Counted from the first letter of the stretch, positions 41,688 through 51,533 are shown. The stretch is 64,000 nt of DNA from Paenibacillus sp. HW567 (GCF_000374185.1 NZ_KB910518.1:408667-472666), one strand, 5' to 3'. Numbers and translations: made by a program. Notes: generated from the letters alone by a model not told the origin.

Positions 41688-42044
41688 CTAAGGTTCCAAA
41701 TAAGGCAAAGGCGGGGGATAGAGGATGAACTCTTCAAGCCCGGCTTTTTCAAGCTGTGTGATGCTGTATTCATCAGGGGTGCCCTCCACTCCGGCGTAAC
41801 CTCTTCTGGTATAAATGTGAACGGCATCGGGGAAGGCATCGCCTAAGACACCGCGTATTCTTTTGCCTGAGCTGTCATTGTCCATATACAGATATACTTC
41901 CCTGTCTCCTATATTGCGCCGCAATGTTTCAAGCTTAAGGGTGTTAAGTGTTCCGTAAGTACACTGGATATCGACTTCCGGTGCGAGCAGCCGCCGTAAT
42001 CTGCTGCGGTCATTTTTACCTTCTACAATGATGGTGATGGGCAT
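41688..42044 (-). CDS. Toprim-domain protein
   Basis: 118 residues forming a single Toprim domain: the conserved Glu in 'IIVEGKNDRSRLRRLL' and the D-x-D pair in 'YLYMDNDSSGKRIRGVL'. Small stand-alone Toprim proteins related to RNase M5 and primase catalytic domains occur widely in Bacillota; they are predicted metal-dependent nucleases or topoisomerase-like factors of unknown target. GGGAGG lies before the ATG. No RNase M5 C-terminal part or 5S rRNA gene is near. Confidence 0.8.
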   Translation of the reverse strand: MPITIIVEGKNDRSRLRRLLAPEVDIQCTYGTLNTLKLETLRRNIGDREVYLYMDNDSSGKRIRGVLGDAFPDAVHIYTRRGYAGVEGTPDEYSITQLEKAGLEEFILYPPPLPYLEP

Positions 42045-42119
42045 ATTCTGTCAGCCTCCCCCGGTGGTGATGTGTCTTTGATGATATTTTACCTAAGAGT
42101 TGTACTTTTTAATAGTCAA

Positions 42120-42660
42120 TAAGCATTATGGAATCATTCCCCGGGAAATGTCGTAAAAAGCAACAATCACCCGGCGGGTGCTGCTGGCCGGGTGATTGCA
42201 GGCTTAGCGATTCGGCAAATACAGACAAGCTGGCAGAACGTCAGATTTACAATGGTGGAGTAGGGGCTTGGGATGCCCGAAGGACGGAAGGCGGAAGGCG
42301 TGGAGCGATCCTCCCTCAGGTCCCCCCCTTCTCAGAGGGGGTTCGTTCTTAAATTGGCGTTTGGCTCGGCGTTACGGACTGAGTTGCGCTTCATTCGTCT
42401 GAGAGTCACGGCTTGGGTATGTTACGGACACCACGGGCCTTATGGTCGAATGTTGCGCTCCTAAACGTTCCTTTGGGAGACCATAAGCGCCCCTCGGTCC
42501 GCTAAGCCGCAACAAATGGCGTTTTCTTGAAAATAACGGCTCTCCGGTCCGTACGGAGCCGACTCCGCTGCTGCGGTTTCTCTTAACCAATCCCTGTGTG
42601 TATGACCTCACCCACTGATTTAGCTCTGATGCTGGGCTAGAATATTCCGGCATTCTGAAT
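42120..42660. other. Gene-free structured region
   Basis: No gene is supported between 42045 and 42760. The region has several long imperfect stems. On plus, CTTATGGTC (42438-42446) pairs with GACCATAAG (42480-42488), extended by GGGC/GCCC and CGGAC/GTCCG. GGCTCTCCG pairs with CGGAGCC near 42537-42556. GTTACGGAC occurs twice (about 42371 and 42421). On minus, 'AGGAGCG...TTCG' resembles the core of the family A repeats. A 93-codon minus frame crosses it but has no ribosome binding site or family match. Confidence 0.5.
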
Positions 42661-42760
42661 AATTACCAGCAGGATATACAGCACCAGAATGCTAGTTGTT
42701 GAAGTCCGGCATACAGGAGCTAGGGGGTGCCGGGTACGGGTTGGTGCGCAATGTGTGAAA

Positions 42761-43933
42761 TCAAGCTGCGGGATTATTCCATTCCGCGCGGTATGACTGC
42801 AGCTTGCCGGAGCCTCTGGGCGGAAGCAGCAGAATGGCGGTCATCAGCAGCACAAAGGCAATGAAGTAGGGAGAGACGAAGCCCCGCAATTGTCCGGCGG
42901 CAACCGGCCCGGCAAACGCGCCGAGCGACATGGCAATGGACTGGAATGAAAAGGTGCGGCCCATCCGCCCCTCGCCGCCCAGACTAATGAAGAGCGAGGC
43001 CATGGCCGGAAAGAGCACACCCTTAGCTGCTCCGAGCAGGAAGAGAATTGCACCCGCGGGAATACTTCGGAATGCAGCCAGCGAAAAGAAGCAGAGCGCC
43101 ATGCCCAGCAGAGCAGCGGCGATTCTTATCCCCGGTGCAAGCCGGTTGAGGAAAAAGAGGCTAAGCGTCACAAGGGCTCCCAGGCTAAGGAGGGACAGCA
43201 GGATTCCGGTTGACAGCAATCCCTTGCTTCCCTGTGACAAAGGAAGCTCGAAGAACAGCACACCTTGCGAGCAGGAGACGAAAAAGGGCAGCAGGTAGTA
43301 ACGTTTTGTAACCGGGGCGGGCTGCCGCTCATCTCTGAGGGAGGGCGCTTCTGATGGCAGCGCCGGCTTGGCAGCGGGCATGATCCGCGAATGCTTCGGC
43401 ACGCTGAAGTAAGCCATGACGCCGGTGGCAATCAGCAGCCAGCCGAGCGTGCTGAAGGTGCCGGAGTATCCGGCCTTCGCCACAATATACGCGCCGGCGG
43501 CCGGAGAAACGACCGAGGCAAGCGTATGGACGATTCCGTGACCGGACATGTATTTGCCTTGGGTCGCGGGATCGGAGGAGAGTGAGGCCAGCAGTGTCAT
43601 ACAGGCCGGAGAGAGGAAGGCCAGAACGAAGCCGCTGGCTGCGCGCAGCAGCAGCAGATGCCAGGGAAGCTGCACGTGGGACTGCAGCAGCAGAAGGGCT
43701 CCTGCTGCCGTGAGCGCAAAGACAATATAGCGGCGGCTGCCGTTGCGGTCGACCAGCACACCAGCCAGCAGATTGCCGGGAAGATGAGTCAGCGAATACA
43801 TGCCCATCATCCAGCCGATAAAGGCCGGTCCTGCGCCCAGCGATAGGGCAAAGGGGGTCAGAATAGGGTACTGGGCATGCAGGTCGAAGAAGGCCAGAAA
43901 GAGGAACAAGTACAGCCACAGCGCGGTTTTCAC
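42761..43933 (-). CDS. Major facilitator superfamily transporter
   Basis: 390 residues with about 12 hydrophobic segments and the MFS motif A equivalent 'AGVLVDRNGSRRYIVFAL' between segments 2 and 3. The fold and length match drug/metabolite efflux MFS proteins. A central loop of about 40 residues (Ala/Pro-rich, about 180-215) splits the two halves as usual. Substrate not predictable. It is a single gene divergent from the 44204 gene. Confidence 0.88.
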   Translation of the reverse strand: MKTALWLYLFLFLAFFDLHAQYPILTPFALSLGAGPAFIGWMMGMYSLTHLPGNLLAGVLVDRNGSRRYIVFALTAAGALLLLQSHVQLPWHLLLLRAASGFVLAFLSPACMTLLASLSSDPATQGKYMSGHGIVHTLASVVSPAAGAYIVAKAGYSGTFSTLGWLLIATGVMAYFSVPKHSRIMPAAKPALPSEAPSLRDERQPAPVTKRYYLLPFFVSCSQGVLFFELPLSQGSKGLLSTGILLSLLSLGALVTLSLFFLNRLAPGIRIAAALLGMALCFFSLAAFRSIPAGAILFLLGAAKGVLFPAMASLFISLGGEGRMGRTFSFQSIAMSLGAFAGPVAAGQLRGFVSPYFIAFVLLMTAILLLPPRGSGKLQSYRAEWNNPAA

Positions 43934-44203
43934 GAAAAAAACACCTCCACAAGGCCAGTCTCCGCACCACAGGGGCGCAGGCAGGCGCTTTTTCGAAATG
44001 TAAGGCAGGCACGTATTTGCTAAGAATGACCTACTTGTACTCTACGTGAGTCCAGGGGGGCTTATACCATTTTATTGATGTGTTGCTTGTACTAGGCCGC
44101 ACTACAATGAATTATAAGAAGCATTCATGTATAATAATCAGTATTAATGAAATGTCCCGGGGACAGGCTCCCTGCAGTGACGAATTTTGGCGATAGGGGT
44201 GTT

Positions 44204-44650
44204 GTGAAATTGATGGATCCGGCAGTGTGGTCACAGTTCATCAGAGAGAATTGGCTGGTTATCGTTATTGCGCTTGTTCTGCTGTTCGCGGTGATTAATC
44301 TGATCAAGACCGTTCTGAAGTGGGGGATTGTTATTGCTATCGTCGCAGGTCTATTCATTTACAGCGGGGTTACGATGGATCAAATTGGAAACGCTGTGAA
44401 TAAGGTGGCCGACGAAACGATTAGCACGCTGAAGAGCGAAGCGCAGGACGTTATGCTGAAGGAAGCGAAGGAAGCCAAATATACCTCCGGCGGTGACGGC
44501 ACCTTTACGATTACAACGCCCAATCTTGAAGTGAAGGGTGCGGCTGGCAATGACAAAGTGGAAGTTGTATTCCGCGGTGTCAGCCTGGGCAAGTGGAGCA
44601 TTACGGACACCACCAACACCTTTATTGATGAAGCCAAGAAAAATCAGTAA
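44204..44650 (+). CDS. Small membrane-anchored protein of unknown function
   Basis: 148 residues if it starts at GTG 44204 (AGGGGTG upstream); TTG 44210 or ATG 44213 are also possible. Two hydrophobic helices in the first 55 residues ('WLVIVIALVLLFAVINLIK', 'GIVIAIVAGLFIYSG') are followed by a soluble tail with a beta-rich segment ('TFTITTPNLEVKGAAGNDKV'). No family is recognised. It lies 33 bp upstream of the CvpA-like/transglutaminase gene and is probably co-transcribed, so both may act at the membrane-wall interface. Confidence 0.75.
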   Translation: MKLMDPAVWSQFIRENWLVIVIALVLLFAVINLIKTVLKWGIVIAIVAGLFIYSGVTMDQIGNAVNKVADETISTLKSEAQDVMLKEAKEAKYTSGGDGTFTITTPNLEVKGAAGNDKVEVVFRGVSLGKWSITDTTNTFIDEAKKNQ

Positions 44651-44683
44651 TGAATTTTGTACGAATGGAAAGGCGGGACAAAC

Positions 44684-45829
44684 ATGCTTAACGGATGGAT
44701 AAACAGCCTTAGCGATGCCAACATGATTTCAATCCTCCTTCTGCTGGTTGTCCTTTTTTCACTGCTGCAGGGCTGGAGCCGGGGCTTCGCAAGAGCGGCC
44801 GGAGGATTGTTCGGCCTGCTCGGGAATGGACTGCTTGCTGCTCTTGCACTGGCAATGGCCATTCCTGCGGCAATGTATCTGTCGCCTCTGGCAGGAGCCT
44901 GGGCCTCAGAAATCGTGCTGCCGGACACTAAGCTTAGCGGATGGCAGCAATTGTATTACACAGCGGTCTCTGTCCTGGCCGGATCGCCGCTTGTGCGCTT
45001 TCTGCTGCTTCTATTAATTTCCTACAGCCTGACTCGGCTGCTGCTCGGACTGCTGTTCATGCTGCTGCCGTTCCGGCTGCCTCGCCTGCATTCAAGGGGG
45101 ACGAACCGGAGGATTACGGGAGCCAGCCGTCTTAGCGGCGCACTCATCGGCGGTGTGATCGGGCTTGCGCGCGGCCTCATCCTTGTTCTCATTCTTTACA
45201 TTGCTGTGGGTCTGAACCCGGACAGCGGCTTCAGCCGTTATGTGGAATCCTCGCCTGTTTACAGCCAGAGTGCGGCTGCGGTGTTCGAGCCGCTTGCCGG
45301 AGAGGATGTGCGGAGCAAGCTGCCTGTGCTTACTAAGGCGGTTACGGCAGAGATGAACGATATTCTGCGGCGGAAATATGAAGTGATTGACCACGAAATT
45401 TCGCCCGATATTGAGGGGGCTGCCGCAGATATTGCCGGACAAGCCAAGGGAGAAGAGGACAAAGCCAAGCTGCTGTATGACTGGGTAGGCTCGCGGGTTG
45501 CCTATGATTACGGGAAGGCACAGAACTACGAGCAGAACCGCATCTGGCATGAGCAGACGCCGCAGGATACCTTTGATACCCGGCTTGGAGTTTGCATTGA
45601 TTACGCCCGCCTCTATGCGGTGATGGCCCGCTCGCAGGGGCTTCAGGTTCGTGTGGTCACGGGTCAGGGGTACGATGGTCAGGGCGGATACGGGTCGCAT
45701 GCCTGGAATGAGGTCTATCTTGCTGACCGAAAGGCTTGGATTCCGCTGGATTCCACCTGGGCGCGCAGCGGAGACTGGTTCAACCCCAAGGATTTTGACA
45801 AAACCCATATCAAAGAAAACGTGCTGTGA
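44684..45829 (+). CDS. CvpA-like membrane domain fused to transglutaminase domain
   Basis: 381 residues from ATG 44684 (AAAGGCGGG upstream). The N-terminal about 180 residues have four hydrophobic segments in the style of CvpA/colicin V production proteins ('LLVVLFSLLQGWSRGFARAA', 'GGVIGLARGLILVLILYI'). The C-terminal about 150 residues are a transglutaminase-like cysteine domain with Cys in 'RLGVCIDYARLYAVMARSQG', His in 'GSHAWNEVYL' and Asp in 'PLDSTWARSGDW'. Such domains cross-link or cleave peptide bonds in wall-associated proteins. Next to two penicillin-binding protein genes, a wall-related role is plausible. Confidence 0.85.
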   Translation: MLNGWINSLSDANMISILLLLVVLFSLLQGWSRGFARAAGGLFGLLGNGLLAALALAMAIPAAMYLSPLAGAWASEIVLPDTKLSGWQQLYYTAVSVLAGSPLVRFLLLLLISYSLTRLLLGLLFMLLPFRLPRLHSRGTNRRITGASRLSGALIGGVIGLARGLILVLILYIAVGLNPDSGFSRYVESSPVYSQSAAAVFEPLAGEDVRSKLPVLTKAVTAEMNDILRRKYEVIDHEISPDIEGAAADIAGQAKGEEDKAKLLYDWVGSRVAYDYGKAQNYEQNRIWHEQTPQDTFDTRLGVCIDYARLYAVMARSQGLQVRVVTGQGYDGQGGYGSHAWNEVYLADRKAWIPLDSTWARSGDWFNPKDFDKTHIKENVL

Positions 45830-45976
45830 GGAGGAAGCGGAAGGCCCGGAATCTATGGTACAATAACAGGGCATGCCGGGCAGCCTTGAAGACTGCGGTT
45901 TTGGGTCTGATCAGGTTATATCTGGAACGCACACGTTCAGTATTTAAAGTTCGCTAGGATAAGGAGAGAATTCGCC

Positions 45977-48046
45977 GTGAAATGGTTTCACCTGCCGGGA
46001 AAATACCCGGATGGAGATCATGGCCGAAGCACACCTAGTCTGCGCATAAATCTATTTTTCTTCGGCACTTTTTTCATTTTTTGCGTAATTATTGTCCGTC
46101 TTGCCACACTGCAGTTTGTGGAAGCTGAAGCATTGACCGAAGTGGAAACGAGCCAGGAAACGAAGAATGTTCCGCTCTCTGCGATCCGGGGGAATATTTA
46201 TGCCGCCGGCGGGGAGAGCATTGCTTACAATACTTCCACCCAGTCACTCTATATCACATTAACCAAAGACTATACGGAAAAAATCAAGAATAAAGATACC
46301 AAGGAATTTGAATTTTCGGAAAAAGCCAAAGCGAACACCGCTTCTCTGACAGCAAGATTAGAATCAGTCTTCAAGCAATACGGCGATCCGGCCGGCAAAA
46401 AACTGACACAAGATGATATTGCTGTCCTGCTTGATCTCGATTTCAAAAAAGCGCTGGGCTTCTATCCGCGTAAAATCAAGTCAGGTCTGACAACGAAGGA
46501 AGTTGCCCATTTCATGGAGCACAGGGATCAGTATCCTGGGCTGTCAATTGTAGAGGAAGTCGCCCGCCATTACGACAAGGACCTGGTCGCTGTGCAGACG
46601 GTTGGTTATATCAAGCCTTTTAAATCCTCAAATATTCTGCCAATGTACGTGAACATCCGCAATGCAATGAAGGAAAATAATGCTGATCCCGGCTTAGCCT
46701 ATAAAGAGGATGAATTTGTTGGCTTCTATGGATTGGAACAACAGTACCAGCGTGAGCTCAGAGGGAAAAATGGTTATCAGACCCTATCGGTGAATCCGCA
46801 GAATATGGCGGAGGAGGTCATCGCATCCGTGCCGCCTGTCAAGGGGAACGACATCTGGATGACGATCAACAAGAACATACAGCAAAAAACCGAGCAGGCA
46901 ATTATGGATCAGATCCGCTGGCTGCACACCCATCCGGTACAGGGGAAACTCCACCCCGATGCCCTGATCGGTTATGCTGTTGCAATGGAAGTGGACACCG
47001 GCAATGTAGTGGCGATAGCCAGCATGCCTGACTATGACACCAATATATGGACAGCCGATAAACTGGCCCCTGCGGTGTATGATCAAATTAAGAATAACTA
47101 TCTGAACGGCACAATTACCGATACCACTTCCGGAATTTCCGGCAATGGCCTTAAGTCCATAATATATCTGGGTTCCACCATCAAACCGTTAAGTGTGTTA
47201 ATCGGTCTGAATGAGGGTCTTTTCTCCACAACGGACACTTACAACGACACAGGAATTGCTTATTTCGGCAAGGACGACAGTTCTTCGGTAAGCAATTCCT
47301 CAGGCCATGTGCTGGGAGCGCTGGACCCGGCGAAGGCGATTCAGGAATCGTCAAATGCCTTTATGGTTGATATGGTTGGCGACCCGCTGTACAAGAAATA
47401 CCCGGAAAAGGGAATTGAGGTCTGGGACAAATATATGAAGGCCTTCGGCCTTGGAGTTTCCACGGAAAGCGGTCTGCCGGGTGAAAGTGCAGGGGTTATC
47501 GACTATAAGGATACGAAGCGGGCCGGCAGTGCTCAGGCTGCCCTGGTCCATGCTTCCTTCGGGCAGAAGGGGAAATATACGGCACTGCAGTTAGCCCAGT
47601 ATACGGCAACCCTTGCCAATGAGGGAGAGCGGATCAAACCGCAGCTCGTCAGCAAGATTACCGATGCCGACGGTAAGACCGTCAAGGAGTTTCATCGTGA
47701 AGTGCTGAGCAAGATTTCATTTGATCCTTCCTATTGGAAGGAGATCAAGCAAGGAATGAATACGACCGTCAAAGCATTTGACGGATTCCCTTATGATTTT
47801 GCCCGCAAAACAGGCACCTCGGAAATGGAAGCCTACGGAGTCGTTCGTGACAACGGCGTATTTATTGCCTACGCCCCCCGAGAGCATCCCAAGCTGGCTG
47901 TGGCTGTAGTTATCCCTGAGGGTGGTTTTGGCTCGAACAGCGCCGCCCCGGTAGCGCGTAAAATATTTGATGCCTACGACTGGGAATACGGGCTAAGCGG
48001 TGTGCCTAAGAAGACCCTGGCCCCGGTTCAGGAGTCAACGCAATAA
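45977..48046 (+). CDS. Class B penicillin-binding protein, first of a tandem pair
   Basis: 689 residues from GTG 45977 (AAGGAG upstream). One N-terminal membrane segment ('LFFFGTFFIFCVIIVRLATL', about 25-45), a PBP dimerisation region, and a transpeptidase domain with all three active-site motifs: S-T-I-K in 'LGSTIKPLSV' (about 400), S-S-N in 'QESSNAFMVD' (about 457) and K-T-G in 'FARKTGTSEM' (about 612). It cross-links peptidoglycan outside the membrane. It matches the PbpA/PbpH group for rod shape or sporulation. The next gene is a close paralogue. Confidence 0.93.
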   Translation: MKWFHLPGKYPDGDHGRSTPSLRINLFFFGTFFIFCVIIVRLATLQFVEAEALTEVETSQETKNVPLSAIRGNIYAAGGESIAYNTSTQSLYITLTKDYTEKIKNKDTKEFEFSEKAKANTASLTARLESVFKQYGDPAGKKLTQDDIAVLLDLDFKKALGFYPRKIKSGLTTKEVAHFMEHRDQYPGLSIVEEVARHYDKDLVAVQTVGYIKPFKSSNILPMYVNIRNAMKENNADPGLAYKEDEFVGFYGLEQQYQRELRGKNGYQTLSVNPQNMAEEVIASVPPVKGNDIWMTINKNIQQKTEQAIMDQIRWLHTHPVQGKLHPDALIGYAVAMEVDTGNVVAIASMPDYDTNIWTADKLAPAVYDQIKNNYLNGTITDTTSGISGNGLKSIIYLGSTIKPLSVLIGLNEGLFSTTDTYNDTGIAYFGKDDSSSVSNSSGHVLGALDPAKAIQESSNAFMVDMVGDPLYKKYPEKGIEVWDKYMKAFGLGVSTESGLPGESAGVIDYKDTKRAGSAQAALVHASFGQKGKYTALQLAQYTATLANEGERIKPQLVSKITDADGKTVKEFHREVLSKISFDPSYWKEIKQGMNTTVKAFDGFPYDFARKTGTSEMEAYGVVRDNGVFIAYAPREHPKLAVAVVIPEGGFGSNSAAPVARKIFDAYDWEYGLSGVPKKTLAPVQESTQ

Positions 48047-48084
48047 TGAATGGTTTATTTTAAGATGTAGAGGAGTGAAAAACT

Positions 48085-50199
48085 GTGAGTGTTTTCCGAA
48101 AGCAGGCCTCACCTCAGGATGAGCCGGACAGCAAGAGCTCGCTTGGCCTGCGGCTGAACGTGTTTTTCTTTAGCACGTTCATTATCTTTTGCGTTATCAT
48201 TGTCCGTCTTGCCGTTGTTCAGTTTGTGGAAGGCCCCACTTTAACAGAGGTGGAGACCAGCCGTGATACTAAAAATGTTCCGCTCGCAGCACTGCGGGGG
48301 GTTATCCATGCGGCTGCCGGTGAAGAGATCGCTTATTCGACTTCGGTTCAGTCCCTTTACATTACGCTTACCAAGGAATACACGGCCAAGGTTACGGATA
48401 AGGCTACAGGGGTAACCTCGCTTACTCCGGAGGCCAGGGCCAATGCGTTCGCGCTTGCGACTAAGCTGGTGGAACAATTCAACAAATACGGCGATCCTAA
48501 CGGAGAGAAGCTGACAGTTAATAATGTAATCAGTTCAATGGATTTGAATTTCAAGAAATATTCCGGCTATATGGCGCGGCGGATCAAAGCGGGGCTTACC
48601 TCGAAAGAGGTCGCCTATTTCATGGAGCACAAGGATGAATTTCCGGGGCTTGAGGTGGTGGAGGAAAGCAACCGCCATTATGACAAGGACTCGGTCGCTG
48701 TACAGACGGTTGGCTATATTAAGCCTTTTAAATCCTCGAACAGCTTGAATATTTATAAGAATATTCAGAATGCGATGAAGAAAATCGACGCAGACCCGGG
48801 ACTGGCTTATAAGGATGATGAATTTGTCGGATTTGACGGCCTGGAGCTGCAGTACCAGAGAGAGCTGCGCGGCAAAAACGGCTATCAGGTAATTTCCGTC
48901 AATCCGCAGAATATGGCCGAGAAGGTTGAGAAGGTCGTACCTCCCGTTAAAGGGAATGATCTTTGGATGACGATTAATAAGAACATCCAGATGAAGACCG
49001 AGCAGGCTATCACCGATCAGATTAGTTGGCTCCACTCGCATGCCGTACAGGGCAAAACCCATCCGAATGCCATCACCGGCTACGCCGTTGCGATGGAAGT
49101 GGATACAGGAAATATCGTTGCCATGGCCAGCATGCCGGACTATGATACCAATGTGTGGACATCAGGCTCACTGCCAACTGATGTATGGAACAGAATTATC
49201 AATAATTATCAGAACGGAACCATTAATCCGATTTCATCGGGGATTTCAGGCAATGGCCTCCGGTCGGTACTGCTAATGGGTTCAACGATTAAGCCGTTAA
49301 GCGTGCTGATAGGTCTGAATGAGGGTTTATTTAGCACCTCCACTGTTTACAACGACACAGGCAGCACCTCGTTCGGTAAGGCAGGACATGAAACTAAGGT
49401 CAGAAATTCTTCCGGCCACGTGTACGGATCTATGGACCCGGCGAGAGCAATCGAGAAATCCTCCAATGTTTTTATGGTCGATATGGTGGGCAAGAAGCTG
49501 TATGACAAATATGGCAACAAGGGTATTGAGATCTGGGATAAGTATATGAAGGAATTTGGTCTAGGCGTATCTACACAAAGCGGCCTGCCGAATGAATTCC
49601 TTGGACAGATCAACTACACCAATACGAAGGCGGCGGGCAGTGCCCAGGCGGCATTGGTCTATGCTTCTTTTGGTCAACAGGGAAGCTACACAACGCTGCA
49701 GCTTGCACAGTATGCTTCTACCCTTGCCAATGAAGGCATTCGGATCAAGCCGCAACTGGTCAGTAAAATCACCGATCCAAATGGCAACGTGGTGAAGACC
49801 TTCGGCCGTGAGGAGCTGGATAAAGTCACCACGTTCGACAAGTCCTTCTGGAGAGAAATCAAAAAAGGGATGAACAGTGACGTGTCCGCATTTTCTGATT
49901 TTCCGTATGATTTTGCCCGCAAGACAGGAACCTCACAGCAGCAAGCCAAAGGTGAGTTACGCGATAACGGGGTGTTCATTGCCTTTGCTCCGCGCGAGAA
50001 TCCCAAGCTGGCTGTAGCCGTAATTATTCCTGAGGGCGGATTCGGCTCTAACAGCGCCGCGCCGGTGGCCCGCAAAATTTTTGACGCTTATGATTGGGAA
50101 TACGGGCTTGATGGCGTACCTAAGAAAAGCTTGAAAACTGCTGATCCCGCAAACGGTGGTGCAACCAATGCACCTGCCGGCAGTACAACGGGCAACTGA
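48085..50199 (+). CDS. Class B penicillin-binding protein, second of a tandem pair
   Basis: 704 residues from GTG 48085 (GAGGAG upstream), 38 bp after its paralogue. It is collinear with it throughout; long blocks are identical (for example 'NGYQ.ISVNPQNMAE' and 'GGFGSNSAAPVARKIFDAYD'). Active-site motifs are S-T-I-K in 'MGSTIKPLSV', S-S-N in 'EKSSNVFMVD' and K-T-G in 'FARKTGTSQQ'. It has a longer Gly/Ala/Thr tail. The pair arose by tandem duplication and has diverged enough to suggest separate timing or partners. Confidence 0.93.
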   Translation: MSVFRKQASPQDEPDSKSSLGLRLNVFFFSTFIIFCVIIVRLAVVQFVEGPTLTEVETSRDTKNVPLAALRGVIHAAAGEEIAYSTSVQSLYITLTKEYTAKVTDKATGVTSLTPEARANAFALATKLVEQFNKYGDPNGEKLTVNNVISSMDLNFKKYSGYMARRIKAGLTSKEVAYFMEHKDEFPGLEVVEESNRHYDKDSVAVQTVGYIKPFKSSNSLNIYKNIQNAMKKIDADPGLAYKDDEFVGFDGLELQYQRELRGKNGYQVISVNPQNMAEKVEKVVPPVKGNDLWMTINKNIQMKTEQAITDQISWLHSHAVQGKTHPNAITGYAVAMEVDTGNIVAMASMPDYDTNVWTSGSLPTDVWNRIINNYQNGTINPISSGISGNGLRSVLLMGSTIKPLSVLIGLNEGLFSTSTVYNDTGSTSFGKAGHETKVRNSSGHVYGSMDPARAIEKSSNVFMVDMVGKKLYDKYGNKGIEIWDKYMKEFGLGVSTQSGLPNEFLGQINYTNTKAAGSAQAALVYASFGQQGSYTTLQLAQYASTLANEGIRIKPQLVSKITDPNGNVVKTFGREELDKVTTFDKSFWREIKKGMNSDVSAFSDFPYDFARKTGTSQQQAKGELRDNGVFIAFAPRENPKLAVAVIIPEGGFGSNSAAPVARKIFDAYDWEYGLDGVPKKSLKTADPANGGATNAPAGSTTGN

Positions 50200-50229
50200 T
50201 TCACACATACAAGAATGGAGGGGTGGCAA

Positions 50230-51009
50230 ATGACTGCCAAATACCGCCTGCTGGCATTGGATATGGATGGAACCCTGCTGAATGATGAGCAGCAAATTAC
50301 CCCGAAGACAGTGGAATGGATTCGAAAAGCAATGGATGCGGGCGTTCATGTCTGCCTGTCCACAGGACGCTCTTCCCGCAGTGCTATGCCTTACGCAGAG
50401 CAGCTTGGGCTTAAGACTCCGATGATCATGGTCAACGGCAGTGAAGTATGGCGTGCGCCGTATGAGCTGTACCGCCGTTCGCTGATGGACATGATGCTGG
50501 TCAAGAAGATGCATAAGATTGCCGAAGAGCATGGCATTTGGTTCTGGGCTTATTCGGTGGAGGAGGTCTACAACAAGGATACCTGGGATGGCGATATTGA
50601 GGGCAGAGAGTGGCTCAAGTTCGGATATTCCACAGAGGATGACGAAATCCGCCACAAGGTGCTGATGCAGCTTCAGGATCTGGGCGGGCTCGAAATTACC
50701 AATTCCACGCCATATAATCTGGAAATTAATCCGCTGGGCGTGAACAAGGCTTCCGGCATACGCGAGGTCTGCAAGCTGCTGGGCCTTGAGATGTCGCAGG
50801 TTGTCGCTGTCGGTGACAGTCTGAACGATCTGGCTGCTATACAGCAGGCCGGGTTCGGTGTAGCGATGGGCAACGCGCAGGAGGTTGTGAAGCAGGAAGC
50901 GGATGCTGTGGTAGCGACGAATAATCATGACGGCATCGCGGAAGTGATTCAAAAGTATATTTTGACAGAGGTCGAGGCTTCAGCCACACCATCATCATCA
51001 AAACTTTAG
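50230..51009 (+). CDS. Cof-type HAD family phosphatase
   Basis: 259 residues from ATG 50230 (GGAGGGG upstream; an earlier in-frame ATG precedes that site). HAD motif I 'LALDMDGTLL' (about residue 10), motif II 'CLSTGRSS', and motif IV 'VVAVGDSLNDLAAIQQAGFG', with a C2-type cap between, as in Cof/YwpJ sugar-phosphate phosphatases. Likely dephosphorylates small cytoplasmic phosphates; the real substrate is unknown. The DUF456 gene follows 12 bp later. Confidence 0.92.
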   Translation: MTAKYRLLALDMDGTLLNDEQQITPKTVEWIRKAMDAGVHVCLSTGRSSRSAMPYAEQLGLKTPMIMVNGSEVWRAPYELYRRSLMDMMLVKKMHKIAEEHGIWFWAYSVEEVYNKDTWDGDIEGREWLKFGYSTEDDEIRHKVLMQLQDLGGLEITNSTPYNLEINPLGVNKASGIREVCKLLGLEMSQVVAVGDSLNDLAAIQQAGFGVAMGNAQEVVKQEADAVVATNNHDGIAEVIQKYILTEVEASATPSSSKL

Positions 51010-51021
51010 GAGTTGACGGAT

Positions 51022-51507
51022 ATGGCGATTCTGGGGTGGGTTTTGATTATTGCTTTGTTCGCCGTGGGTCTGGCCGGGGCGGTATATCCGATCCTGCCGG
51101 GGGCGCTGGCGATTTATCTGGCCTTTTTCGTATACGGCTGGTTCTTCTCCTTCGATCCGTTCGGCGCCGGGTTCTGGATTACCCAGACATTGATCGTCGT
51201 AGTGCTGTTTGTGGCTGATTATGTGGTGGGGGCCTGGGGTGTCAAAAAATTCGGGGGCTCCCGCGCCTCGGTCATCGGCAGCACGATTGGCATTATCGTC
51301 GGCCCGTTCCTCATTCCGGCGTTTGGCCTCATTATCGGGCCGTTTGTCGGCGCATTTGCCGGTGAATTGATCGCCGGCTCGAAGCCTGGCAAGGCCCTGA
51401 AGGTCAGCTTCGGTTCATTGCTCGGCTTGTTCAGCAGCACGGTTGTCAAAATCGTGCTGCAAATTGCCATGGTCGTCCTCTTCTTTATCTGGATTGGCCG
51501 GTATTAA
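51022..51507 (+). CDS. DUF456 membrane protein
   Basis: 161 residues from ATG 51022 (TAGGAG nine bases upstream). Four to five hydrophobic segments with many Gly and Pro: 'GLAGAVYPILPGALAIYLAF', 'GIIVGPFLIPAFGLIIGPFVG', 'GSLLGLFSSTVVKIVLQIAM'. This is the DUF456 glycine-zipper-like family, of unknown function. It is part of a run of same-strand genes between the PBPs and the MurJ-like gene. Confidence 0.88.
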   Translation: MAILGWVLIIALFAVGLAGAVYPILPGALAIYLAFFVYGWFFSFDPFGAGFWITQTLIVVVLFVADYVVGAWGVKKFGGSRASVIGSTIGIIVGPFLIPAFGLIIGPFVGAFAGELIAGSKPGKALKVSFGSLLGLFSSTVVKIVLQIAMVVLFFIWIGRY

Positions 51508-51533
51508 TTTAACAGCGAAGAAGGCGAAATAGT

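Noticed and set aside
42372..42653. 93-codon minus-strand frame in the structured gap
   Set aside because: No ribosome binding site, no family resemblance, and it crosses long inverted repeats, so structured non-coding sequence is more likely.
45977..50199. Tandem PBP genes as an assembly duplication
   Set aside because: The two genes differ at many positions and in length throughout, so they are true diverged paralogues.
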